A stretch of DNA of 64,000 bases from the NCBI GenBank assembly GCA_963774935.1, contig CAVZGO010000013.1:248001-312000 (forward strand), read 5' to 3'. Within the stretch, counting starts at the first letter, position 1; every line of letters starts with the position of its first letter. Position numbers and translations under genes: made by a program. This stretch comes from CAVZGO01 sp963774935 (lineage in GTDB: Bacteria > Chloroflexota > Anaerolineae > Anaerolineales > UBA4823). The notes below the pieces were generated by a model. The model did not search any database and was not told the DNA's origin. It saw nothing but the letters and a program-made list of their open reading frames with translations. Positions 1-8,262 of this stretch are shown in pieces.

Positions 1-1
1 A

Positions 2-514
2 CACCCCATCCGCCTGCTGATCATGAATTTAATCCTGGCAAAACCCCGGCATGGCGAAGAGCTGGCAATGATCCTCAACCTGAATCCGGCGACCATCTCG
101 CACCACCTGGGATTGCTGAGCAGCGCCGGGCTGCTCAGCACGCAAAAAGACCAGTATTACCAGACCTACTCAGCAACCACGACAGTGCTGGAAAAAAAGC
201 TCATCGACTTGATTCGCCTCCACCAGCCCGAGCTAGCGCCGGGGGTAAAAGCGGATGCATTCCGTGAGAAGGTGCTGCTGACTTTCTTCAAACGCGGGCG
301 CCTGATAAAAATTCCTGCGCAGCTCAAGAAGCAGCAGGTGATCCTCGAGAAAATCGCCCAGGAGTTCGAGCCCGGTCGAGAATACACAGAACGGGAAGTC
401 AATATCATCCTGCTGGATTTTCATGACGATGTCGCCTCATTGCGGCGCGGCTTGATCGAACACGGTCTGATGGAACGCGATCATGGGTTATATTGGCGCA
501 AGGCTGACCATTAA
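2..514 (+). CDS. ArsR-type HTH regulator with C-terminal DUF2087 (5' end missing)
   Basis: This is a probable transcriptional regulator. Its frame is already open at base 2 and reads HPIRLLIM before the first ATG (base 23). That matches the first helix of ArsR winged-helix domains, so the true start lies left of the window. The HTH follows: an ELA-like helix (GEELAMILNL), then a recognition helix with the TISHHLGLLSSAGLL pattern typical of ArsR proteins. The last ~70 residues (FFKRGRLIKIP through LMERDHGLYWR) match the DUF2087 module often appended to ArsR-type regulators. I see no cysteine pair that would mark a metal sensor, so the ligand is unknown. The gene stops 170 bp before clpB. A 20-bp palindrome in that gap makes cotranscription with clpB doubtful. 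Confidence 0.8.
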   Translation, partial: HPIRLLIMNLILAKPRHGEELAMILNLNPATISHHLGLLSSAGLLSTQKDQYYQTYSATTTVLEKKLIDLIRLHQPELAPGVKADAFREKVLLTFFKRGRLIKIPAQLKKQQVILEKIAQEFEPGREYTEREVNIILLDFHDDVASLRRGLIEHGLMERDHGLYWRKADH

Positions 515-574
515 CAACCCTCATATGCTTCTTTGACGCTCCTCTAACGCTTCACCATTAAAATATTGTAAATA

Positions 575-621
575 ATACATGCTATCGTTATTGCCAGTAA
601 AGCAATAACGATAGCATGTAT
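575..621. repeat. Perfect 20-bp inverted repeat upstream of clpB
   Basis: Arms at 575-594 and 602-621 are exact reverse complements around a 7-base loop (cagtaaa). The core is gctatcgttattgc on the left and gcaataacgatagc on the right. No T-run follows, so it is a poor intrinsic terminator for the upstream gene. It does not match the CIRCE element of HrcA (TTAGCACTC, 9-base spacer, GAGTGCTAA). Its place, 63 bp before the clpB start, suits an operator or a 5' UTR hairpin. The function is inferred. Confidence 0.75.
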
Positions 622-684
622 GGGTGGAATATGTCACCTTGCACCCATGAAAAAGTCATATTTTATTGGTAATGGAGTACAAAA

Positions 685-3270
685 ATGAAACTTGATAAAT
701 TCACTCAAAAGTCACAGGAAGCGTTATTTTCGGCCCAGTCCATTACGCAGGAAAGCGGGCAGCAAGCCATCGAACCAGTTCATTTGCTACTGGCATTGAT
801 CCGACAGGAAGAAGGCGTTGTTCCTGCGCTGGTGACCAAAGTCGCCGGCAGCACCCAGGCTTTGCGCCAGGATATTGAAAACGACCTGGCAAAACGCCCG
901 AAGGTTCACGGCGGAAATATGGAAGTTGGCCTGGCACAAACCACCGTAGACGTATTAAATGCTGCCGAACGCTACGCCAAAGGTATGCAGGATGACTATG
1001 TCTCCACCGAGCATATCTTGCTCGGTTTGATCGATTCCAGTGAAGGCCGGCGCCTGTCATCGTATGGACTGACCAAGGATGCGGTCTTAATCGCGCTGAA
1101 GTCCTTGCGAGGCTCTCAACGGGTATCCAACCAGGATCCAGAAGCCATTTACCAGTCCCTGGAGAAGTACGGACGCGATCTCACCGAAGCTGCCCGGCGT
1201 GGCAAGCTGGACCCGGTTATTGGACGTGATGAGGAAATTCGCCGGACCGTGCAGATTCTGTCGCGGCGTAGTAAAAACAATCCCGCTCTGATCGGAGAGC
1301 CCGGTGTAGGCAAAACCGCCATTGTGGAGGGATTGGCACAGCGCATAATCAATGGCGACGTCCCCGAAAGTTTAAAGAAGAAGCGCCTGGTTCAGCTCGA
1401 TATGGGTGCTCTCGTTGCAGGAGCCAAATATCGCGGCGAATTCGAGGAGCGGCTGAAAGCCGTGCTCAAGGAGATTACCGATGCAGCCGGTGAAATTATC
1501 CTATTTGTGGACGAGATGCACACGGTCGTGGGGGCAGGCAGGTCAGAAGGAGCCATGGATGCTGGTAATATGCTAAAACCGATGCTGGCACGTGGCGAGC
1601 TGCACATGATCGGCGCCACAACATTGGACGAGTATCGCAAGCATGTGGAAAAAGACCCAGCTCTCGAGCGTCGCTTCCAGCCGGTGCTGGTCAATGAGCC
1701 CAGCGTGTCAGACACGATCTCTATCTTGCGCGGTTTGAAGGAACGCTATGAAGTGCATCATGGCGTGCGCATCACTGATCCGGCTGTGATTGCCGCGGCA
1801 ACACTCAGCCAGCGCTATATCTCTGACCGCCGGTTACCTGATAAAGCTATCGACCTCATCGACGAGGCCGCTGCTCACCTGCGCACAGAAATTGATTCCA
1901 AGCCTCAGTTGTTAGATGAGGTCGACCGGCAGATCATTCAACTCGAAATCGAACGAGAAGCACTGAAGAAAGAAAAAGACAAGGTCTCCAAGGAACGTTT
2001 GCACAAACTGGAGGCCGAGCTGGCAGAACACCGAGAGCATTCTAAGGCACTCACCACACGTTGGCAAACGGAAAAACAGGCGATCAGTGAGCTGCGAGCA
2101 TTGAAAGAAAACCAGGAACAAACCCGAATCGAGATGGAGCGCGCGGAACGAGCCGCTAACCTGGAGAAGGCTGCTCGCTTGCGTTATGGTGAGCTTCGCC
2201 AGATCGAGGATCAAATCAACTCTGCTGAGGCGCGGCTGAAAGTCTTGCAGCAAGAAGGCGCTATGCTCAAAGAAGAGGTGGATGCAGAAGAAATCGCCGC
2301 GATTGTGGCACGCTGGACGGGCATCCCGGTATCGAAATTACTGGAAGGCGAAACCCATAAGCTGCTGCGTATGGAACAGGAGCTTCACTCACGTGTCATC
2401 GGACAGGACGAAGCCGTGAGCGTGGTAGCTAATGCTGTTCGCCGGGCTCGAGCAGGGCTGCAAGATCCGAATCGCCCGATTGGTTCCTTTATCTTTATCG
2501 GCCCAACCGGCGTGGGGAAAACAGAGCTGGCGCGTGCGCTGGCAGAATTTATATTTGACGACGAACGCGCCATGATCCGGATCGATATGAGTGAATACCA
2601 GGAGAAACACACGGTGAGCCGGATGGTTGGCGCCCCACCAGGTTATGTGGGCTATGACGAAGGCGGTCAATTGACCGAAGCGGTTCGCCGGCATCCCTAC
2701 AGCGTGGTGTTATTTGACGAGATCGAAAAAGCGCATAGTGAAGTATTCAACGTGCTGCTTCAATTGCTAGATGATGGACGCCTGACCGATGGACAGGGAC
2801 GTACAGTGGACTTCCGTAACACAATCGTCATCATGACCTCGAACCTGGGCAGCCAGCTTTGGGATAGCAACCGTTCGGTGCCGCGTGAGGATATCCTGCA
2901 CTTGCTGCAAAACCATTTTCGACCAGAGTTCCTGAACCGCATTGATGAAACTGTAATCTTCCACCCATTGAACAAGGATCACCTGATGCAGGTGGTGGAA
3001 ATTCAACTGCGCCGGGCTGCAAGCCTGCTGGCAGAGCGCGGCTTTCAGCTCGAGGTTACCGAAGCTGCCCGTGAGTTTATTGCAGATGAAGGATACGATC
3101 CTGCGTATGGTGCCCGACCACTTAAACGAGCCATCCAGCGCGAGCTGCACGATCCCCTGGCACTAAAAATCCTGTCAGGTGAATTCAAAGAGGGTGACAC
3201 AATTTTAGTAGATCGCAGAGAACAAGGATTGACTTTTTCGGCTGCTGTTCGAGAGCCGATCCTCGCATAA
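685..3270 (+). CDS. clpB: ATP-dependent chaperone ClpB
   Basis: This is the Hsp100 disaggregase, a hexameric AAA+ ring that threads aggregated proteins together with DnaK/DnaJ/GrpE in the cytoplasm. At 861 residues it has the normal ClpB length. Domains in order: Clp N-domain repeats (about 1-145); first AAA+ module with Walker A GEPGVGKT near residue 204 and Walker B ILFVDE near 271; a long charged coiled coil (about 400-530), which is the ClpB middle domain; second AAA+ module with GPTGVGKT near 605 and VVLFDE near 673; and the C-terminal small domain (YDPAYGARPLKRAIQ). There is no IGF/L ClpP loop and the middle domain is full length, so this is ClpB rather than ClpA or ClpC. It is preceded by a perfect palindrome that may control it. 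The gene looks intact. Confidence 0.97.
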   Translation: MKLDKFTQKSQEALFSAQSITQESGQQAIEPVHLLLALIRQEEGVVPALVTKVAGSTQALRQDIENDLAKRPKVHGGNMEVGLAQTTVDVLNAAERYAKGMQDDYVSTEHILLGLIDSSEGRRLSSYGLTKDAVLIALKSLRGSQRVSNQDPEAIYQSLEKYGRDLTEAARRGKLDPVIGRDEEIRRTVQILSRRSKNNPALIGEPGVGKTAIVEGLAQRIINGDVPESLKKKRLVQLDMGALVAGAKYRGEFEERLKAVLKEITDAAGEIILFVDEMHTVVGAGRSEGAMDAGNMLKPMLARGELHMIGATTLDEYRKHVEKDPALERRFQPVLVNEPSVSDTISILRGLKERYEVHHGVRITDPAVIAAATLSQRYISDRRLPDKAIDLIDEAAAHLRTEIDSKPQLLDEVDRQIIQLEIEREALKKEKDKVSKERLHKLEAELAEHREHSKALTTRWQTEKQAISELRALKENQEQTRIEMERAERAANLEKAARLRYGELRQIEDQINSAEARLKVLQQEGAMLKEEVDAEEIAAIVARWTGIPVSKLLEGETHKLLRMEQELHSRVIGQDEAVSVVANAVRRARAGLQDPNRPIGSFIFIGPTGVGKTELARALAEFIFDDERAMIRIDMSEYQEKHTVSRMVGAPPGYVGYDEGGQLTEAVRRHPYSVVLFDEIEKAHSEVFNVLLQLLDDGRLTDGQGRTVDFRNTIVIMTSNLGSQLWDSNRSVPREDILHLLQNHFRPEFLNRIDETVIFHPLNKDHLMQVVEIQLRRAASLLAERGFQLEVTEAAREFIADEGYDPAYGARPLKRAIQRELHDPLALKILSGEFKEGDTILVDRREQGLTFSAAVREPILA

Positions 3271-3279
3271 TATAGATAA

Positions 3280-3328
3280 GGTGGCTGGAGTTTGTCAACT
3301 GCAAGACCAGACAGTCTTTCCAGCCACC
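3280..3328 (+). terminator. Stem-loop after clpB
   Basis: A 10-bp GC-rich stem (ggtggctgga at 3280-3289, tccagccacc at 3319-3328) starts 10 bases after the clpB stop. The loop is long (29 bases) and no real T-run follows, so it is at best a weak terminator or an mRNA 3' stabilising hairpin. The rest of 3271-3645 holds one small 7-bp hairpin (3378-3394) and the marR promoter. I see no convincing gene there. Confidence 0.4.
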
Positions 3329-3584
3329 AGTTCTATTGAATAACTTGACTTGCATGTGATTCTTAAATATCGTCCCAAGCCATTGCGAATGGCTGGTGGA
3401 CTTTGTATTTCCATGCACAGAAGGATACAGAATGATAATCCGGCCTTCCCATTCAGCCTTGATCAGATTCATCTTGATTATCCTGACGATATGCTCGGAA
3501 ATGCCTAACTCTGCTATCATTTGCAACACGAAATTATCAATGATATGTAACATTTGTCATAATGTAGTTATATAAACCCCACTC

Positions 3585-3613
3585 TTGACAAATCCTAAAT
3601 CAATCTATATAAT
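3585..3613 (+). promoter_or_regulatory. Consensus sigma-70-type promoter of the marR-ABC unit
   Basis: The -35 box TTGACA (3585-3590) and the -10 box TATAAT (3608-3613) are both perfect consensus and are exactly 17 bp apart. They lie 32 bp before the marR ATG. Downstream, between about 3623 and 3642, a TTAAC...GTTAA half-site pair overlaps the expected transcript start and could be the MarR operator. Confidence 0.8.
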
Positions 3614-3645
3614 CAAGCACTCTTAACTAATTAGCAAGGTTAAAT

Positions 3646-4107
3646 ATGCCTGATATTGATCCGACAATTACCACCCTTAGGGAGTGGATTGAAGTATTCT
3701 ATTCCCGATCGATGCGCAGCTTCATCCGGTATTCCAAGAACAGAGGGCTGACGATGCCCCAGCTTGGTGCTTTGTTCCATCTCCATCACCTGGGTGCCTG
3801 CAGCGTGACTGATCTGGGAGATGAGCTTGGTGTGACTGGGGCTGCCGCCAGCCAGATGATGGAGCGATTGGTTCAGCAGGGCTTGATCCTTCGGACCGAG
3901 GACCTTCAGGACCGGCGCGTGAAAAATCTGGTGCTAACTGAAACGGGCACCCAGGTCATCCAAGAAAGCGTCCACGCCCGACAAGATTGGTTGAATGATC
4001 TGGTAAAATCACTTTCCGTAAGCGAAAAAGAGAAAGTGATTGCCGCTCTGAATATCCTGATTGACAAAACCAAATTATTAGAAAACCAATCTGTCGTAGA
4101 CAGTTAG
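3646..4107 (+). CDS. MarR family transcriptional regulator
   Basis: This 153-residue winged-helix protein has the standard MarR layout: an N-terminal dimerisation helix, then the HTH segment around CSVTDLGDELGVTGAAASQMMERLVQQGLI, then the wing with the DRR signature (RTEDLQDRRVKNLVLTETG), then a C-terminal dimerisation helix. MarR proteins usually repress a neighbouring efflux or detoxification operon until a small aromatic or hydrophobic ligand binds. Here the ABC exporter genes start 29 bp downstream on the same strand, so control of that exporter and of itself is the natural inference. The strong promoter upstream suits a repressor-controlled unit. The inducing compound cannot be told from sequence. 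Confidence 0.9.
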   Translation: MPDIDPTITTLREWIEVFYSRSMRSFIRYSKNRGLTMPQLGALFHLHHLGACSVTDLGDELGVTGAAASQMMERLVQQGLILRTEDLQDRRVKNLVLTETGTQVIQESVHARQDWLNDLVKSLSVSEKEKVIAALNILIDKTKLLENQSVVDS

Positions 4108-4136
4108 TTTTCCATTAGAGAGGGAGATTCTCCTTT

Positions 4137-6377
4137 ATGCTCAGACTTCTACGGTATTTAAAACCTTTCACCTTATTAATCATTCTCACCATTGTGCTTT
4201 TATTTGTTCAAGCCAATGCTGAATTGGCCTTACCGGACTATCTCTCAAAGATTGTGAATGTAGGTCTCCAGCAAGGTGGGATAGAAAACGCAGTGCCCGA
4301 GGCAATCCGGGAGAGCGAAATGAATAAGATATTCATTTTAGCCAGCCCCGAAGATCAGGCTTTGATTAAGAGCAGCTACACGCTGGTGGATCAAAATTCT
4401 CCAGACTACGACCAATACGTTGAACTGTATCCAACGCTGGAAAATGAGCCGATCTATGTCCTCAACGAATTAGATCAAGCCCAGATTGACGAATTAGAGC
4501 CAGTGATGGCGAAATACCTCGTCCTGGTAAGCACTCTCGAGCAAGCCTTGACTGACCCCAACAAAGCTGCCCTGCTGACCGAAGGTTCGCCTTTTGATCT
4601 TTCTCAGCTCCCAGCAGGGATGGATTTATTCACCTTGGTGGGCAGCTTGCCTGAGGCGCAGCGCCAACAGATGATGCAAATGGTCAACGAAAAATTTGGC
4701 GCTCTGGACGAAAATATGATTAAGCAGATGGCAATCCCCGTCATCCAGGACGAATATGAGGCACTGGGGATGGATACGGCCAAGCTGCAAACAACATACA
4801 TCCTGCAGACTGGCACCATGATGTTGTTGATCTCGCTGCTGGCAGGCGTATGTATGATTGCCACAGGTTACCTGGCGGCAAAGACAGCAGCCGGCGCGGC
4901 GCGAGACATCCGCCAGGATCAATTCAAAAAAGTTGAAAGCTTCTCTACTACTGAGTTCGATAAATTTTCCACAGCCTCGCTGATCACACGCTCTACAAAC
5001 GATGTCACTCAAGTTCAGATGGTGATCTTCATGTTCCTCCGCATCGCACTTTATGCCCCCATCATTGGTATCGGCGCGGTGATGCGAGCGGTCAACAAAG
5101 GGGCGTCCATGTGGTGGATTATCGCAGCAGCGGTATTAGCCCTGCTGATCTTGATTGTGATCGTCTTCTCTACAACACTACCCAAGTTCAAGGTCATGCA
5201 GACCTTGATTGACCGACTCAACCTGGTGACGCGTGAAAACCTATCCGGCATGATGGTCATTCGCGCCTTCAACAAGCAAGCCTTCGAGACGACCCGCTTT
5301 GATAAAGCCAATCGAGATTTAACTGATACAAGCCTGTTTATTGCACGTGTCATGGTATCGATGATGCCGGTGATGATGTTCATCATGAATGGTCTGTCGC
5401 TTTTAATTATCTGGGTCGGGGCACACCAGGTGGCAAAAGCCAATATGCAAGTGGGCGATATGATGGCATTTATGCAATATGCGATGCAGATAGTCTTCGC
5501 TTTCTTAATGCTCTCAATGATGGTCATTTTCCTGCCACGAGCTTCTGTATCGGGCGGGCGCATCGCAGATGTACTGGAAACCGATAGCACGATCAATGAT
5601 CCCTCAGAGCCCAAATTATTTCCAGAACCGTTTGCCGGTCGGGTTGAGTTTCGAGATGTATCCTTCCGGTATCCTGGCGCTCCGGATAATGTACTTTGCG
5701 ATATCACCTTCACGGCAGAGCCCGGACAAACAACTGCAATCATCGGCTCCACCGGCAGTGGTAAATCCACAGTGATCAACCTGATCCCGCGTTTCTATGA
5801 CGTGACAGGTGGAGCTATTTTTGTTGATGGCATTGATATCCGGCAAGTGTCCCAGGCGGATCTGCGCGACAAAATCGGCTATATCCCGCAAAAAGGCATG
5901 TTATTCTCTGGCACCATCGAGAGCAATCTGCTTTACGCGGATAATAATGCCGGCGAGGATGACATGCTCTCAGCGATCGATATTGCCCAGGCGAGTGAAT
6001 TTGTTTTTTCTACTCCGGAAGGTCTGGCTACCGAGATCGCCCAGGGCGGAGCAAACGTATCTGGTGGTCAAAAGCAGCGCCTGGCAATCGCTCGTGCGCT
6101 GGTGAAGAAGCCGCCCATCTATATATTTGATGATAGCTTCTCGGCTCTAGACTATAAGACCGACTCTTCCCTCCGCCGCGCGCTGAAGGAGAAGACTGGA
6201 GACAGCACAGTATTAATCGTCACCCAACGCGTTGCAACCATAAAGAATGCCGACCAGATCATCGTGCTGGATGATGGCGAGGTTGTAGGCAAAGGAAAAC
6301 ACCGCCACTTACTGGAAAGCTGCACCGCTTACCGTGAAATTGCGTCTTCACAGTTGAGCGAGGAGGAGCTGGCATGA
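4137..6377 (+). CDS. Heterodimeric ABC exporter, half with degenerate catalytic site
   Basis: This is a half-transporter of 746 residues: an ABC type-1 membrane domain followed by an ATPase domain. A long non-membrane insertion of about 185 residues lies between TM1 (about 13-30) and TM2 (about 218-240), rich in acidic residues and predicted to be extracytoplasmic. Walker A IIGSTGSGKST is near residue 534 and the signature VSGGQ, canonical, is near 640. Walker B reads IYIFDD, so the catalytic glutamate is aspartate. The switch histidine is glutamine (VTQRVATI). These losses mark the degenerate-site partner of heterodimers such as TM287/288 and BmrCD. The start of the next gene overlaps this stop in ATGA, so the two halves are translationally coupled. 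Likely multidrug or lipid export; substrate unknown. Confidence 0.93.
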   Translation: MLRLLRYLKPFTLLIILTIVLLFVQANAELALPDYLSKIVNVGLQQGGIENAVPEAIRESEMNKIFILASPEDQALIKSSYTLVDQNSPDYDQYVELYPTLENEPIYVLNELDQAQIDELEPVMAKYLVLVSTLEQALTDPNKAALLTEGSPFDLSQLPAGMDLFTLVGSLPEAQRQQMMQMVNEKFGALDENMIKQMAIPVIQDEYEALGMDTAKLQTTYILQTGTMMLLISLLAGVCMIATGYLAAKTAAGAARDIRQDQFKKVESFSTTEFDKFSTASLITRSTNDVTQVQMVIFMFLRIALYAPIIGIGAVMRAVNKGASMWWIIAAAVLALLILIVIVFSTTLPKFKVMQTLIDRLNLVTRENLSGMMVIRAFNKQAFETTRFDKANRDLTDTSLFIARVMVSMMPVMMFIMNGLSLLIIWVGAHQVAKANMQVGDMMAFMQYAMQIVFAFLMLSMMVIFLPRASVSGGRIADVLETDSTINDPSEPKLFPEPFAGRVEFRDVSFRYPGAPDNVLCDITFTAEPGQTTAIIGSTGSGKSTVINLIPRFYDVTGGAIFVDGIDIRQVSQADLRDKIGYIPQKGMLFSGTIESNLLYADNNAGEDDMLSAIDIAQASEFVFSTPEGLATEIAQGGANVSGGQKQRLAIARALVKKPPIYIFDDSFSALDYKTDSSLRRALKEKTGDSTVLIVTQRVATIKNADQIIVLDDGEVVGKGKHRHLLESCTAYREIASSQLSEEELA

Positions 6378-8239
6378 TCCAAACGAGAAGTTCTTCCGAA
6401 CGCAAACCACAAAACGGACATGGACCAATGGGGCGCGGCGGCCCGATGGCAATGATGAAAGGTGAAAAGCCGCGCGATTTTAAAGGCACCATGCGCAAAT
6501 TGATCGAGTATCTTGGAGCATACAAACTAAAGATCCTGGTTGTCATGCTGTTTGCAGCCGGCTCCACTGTATTTGCGATCCTGGGGCCAAAAATCCTGGG
6601 AAAAGCCACCACCAAGCTATTCGAAGGCGTGATGGAGATGACCACCGGAACCGGCACCGGTATTGATTTCATATACATCGGGCGGATCATCCTGATCACC
6701 CTTGCACTCTATCTGGTATCCACCGCCTTCAGCTTCATTCAAGGCTGGATCATGGCGAACATTTCGATGGATATCACCTACCGCTTCCGCCAGGATATCG
6801 CCGCCAAGATTAATCGACTTCCGTTTAAATATTTCGACGGCACCAGCCATGGCGAAGTGCTCTCGCGCATTACCAACGATGTCGACACCGTCAGCCAGAC
6901 GCTCAACCAGAGCCTGTCTCAGATTGTCACGTCGGTTACAACCGTAGTCGGTGTGCTGATCATGATGCTGACCATCAACTGGATGATGACCCTGGTGGCG
7001 CTGTTGATCGTACCGGTTTCCATGGGTGTAATCGCCCTGGTGATCAGCCAGTCACAAAAATATTTCAAGCAGCAGCAGGATTACCTGGGGCACATCAACG
7101 GGCATGTTGAGGAAATGTATGGCGCGCACATTGTGATGAAAGCTTTCAATGGTGAAGCGGATAGCGTGAAGCGCTTTGACTCGCTCAACACCGTCCTGTT
7201 TGGCTCAGCCTGGAAGTCGCAATTCTTATCAGGCTTGATCATGCCAATCATGAATTTCATCGGCAATGTAGGCTACGTCGCGATCTGTATCCTGGGCGGC
7301 TACCTGGCAGCCAAGGGTGCCATCACTGTTGGTGACATCCAGGCATTCATCATGTATGTACGCTCGTTCACCCAACCGATCACCCAATTGGCGAACATCT
7401 CAAATATCTTGCAGCAAACGGCTGCCTCTGCAGAGCGTGTCTTCGAGTTTCTAAACGAAGCTGAGGATATCCCCGACGTGGTAGAGCCAGTCAAACAAGA
7501 CAAATTTGAAGGCTTGATCGAATTCAAGAATGTGCATTTTGGCTACAATCCTGAAAAGATAATCATCAATGATTTCTCCTTCTACGCCAACCCTGGGCAG
7601 AAGATAGCTATCGTAGGCCCGACTGGGGCTGGCAAAACGACCATGGTCAAGCTGCTGATGCGCTTCTACGATGTAAACAGCGGGTCGATTACCCTGGACG
7701 GTCACAACATCCAGGAGTTGACGCGCGGGGACCTGCGCTGCATGTTCGGCATGGTTTTGCAAGATACCTGGCTGTTCAACGGCACGATCATGGAGAATAT
7801 CCGCTACGGCAGCGATTTTGCCACAGATGAGGATGTCATTGCGGCTGCCAAGGCGGCTCACGTGGATCACTTTGTTCGAACGCTGCCCGATGGATACAAC
7901 TTCGTGCTCAATGAAGAAACTTCCAATGTCTCCCAGGGGCAGAAACAGCTCATCACCATCGCCCGCGCGATTTTGACCGATCCAACGATCCTCATCCTGG
8001 ACGAGGCGACCAGCTCAGTAGACACGCGCACCGAAGTACTCATCCAAAAAGCCATGGTTGAAATGATGCAAGGGCGCACCAGCTTTATTATCGCCCACCG
8101 CTTATCGACCATCCGCGACGCAGACTGGATCCTGGTAATGAACAACGGAGATATCGTGGAGCAAGGAAAACACGAGAAGCTCCTGGCACGCGGCGGGTTC
8201 TATGCGGATCTATATAACAGCCAGTTTGAGAATGCCTAG
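6374..8239 (+). CDS. Heterodimeric ABC exporter, half with catalytic site
   Basis: This is the second half-transporter, 621 residues: a Gly/Met-rich N-terminal tail (about 1-35), a six-helix type-1 membrane domain (about 45-330) and an ATPase domain. Walker A IVGPTGAGKTT is near residue 412, Walker B ILILDEATSSVD near 538 keeps the catalytic glutamate, and the H-loop IIAHRLSTI keeps its histidine. The signature, however, is VSQGQ rather than LSGGQ. Pairing its intact Walker and H motifs with the canonical VSGGQ of the upstream protein gives one working ATP site. The other site is defective on both sides, as expected for asymmetric exporters. Its membrane domain lacks the large insertion of its partner. 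The two proteins should form one complex in the cytoplasmic membrane under MarR control. Confidence 0.95.
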   Translation: MIQTRSSSERKPQNGHGPMGRGGPMAMMKGEKPRDFKGTMRKLIEYLGAYKLKILVVMLFAAGSTVFAILGPKILGKATTKLFEGVMEMTTGTGTGIDFIYIGRIILITLALYLVSTAFSFIQGWIMANISMDITYRFRQDIAAKINRLPFKYFDGTSHGEVLSRITNDVDTVSQTLNQSLSQIVTSVTTVVGVLIMMLTINWMMTLVALLIVPVSMGVIALVISQSQKYFKQQQDYLGHINGHVEEMYGAHIVMKAFNGEADSVKRFDSLNTVLFGSAWKSQFLSGLIMPIMNFIGNVGYVAICILGGYLAAKGAITVGDIQAFIMYVRSFTQPITQLANISNILQQTAASAERVFEFLNEAEDIPDVVEPVKQDKFEGLIEFKNVHFGYNPEKIIINDFSFYANPGQKIAIVGPTGAGKTTMVKLLMRFYDVNSGSITLDGHNIQELTRGDLRCMFGMVLQDTWLFNGTIMENIRYGSDFATDEDVIAAAKAAHVDHFVRTLPDGYNFVLNEETSNVSQGQKQLITIARAILTDPTILILDEATSSVDTRTEVLIQKAMVEMMQGRTSFIIAHRLSTIRDADWILVMNNGDIVEQGKHEKLLARGGFYADLYNSQFENA

Positions 8240-8262
8240 GTGAGCAGGGTTAGGTTTATCAA

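Noticed and set aside
3378..3394. agccatt-gcg-aatggct hairpin as terminator
   Set aside because: The stem has only 7 bp, no T-run follows at once, and a larger stem-loop lies closer to the clpB stop.
3185..3553. 122-codon minus-strand frame overlapping the clpB end
   Set aside because: It overlaps clpB by 86 bp, has no recognisable domain and low protein-like character, and overlaps the post-clpB hairpins.
5051..5779. 242-codon frame antisense to the first ABC gene
   Set aside because: It lies fully inside a well-supported coding region on the other strand and matches no family; it is a shadow frame.
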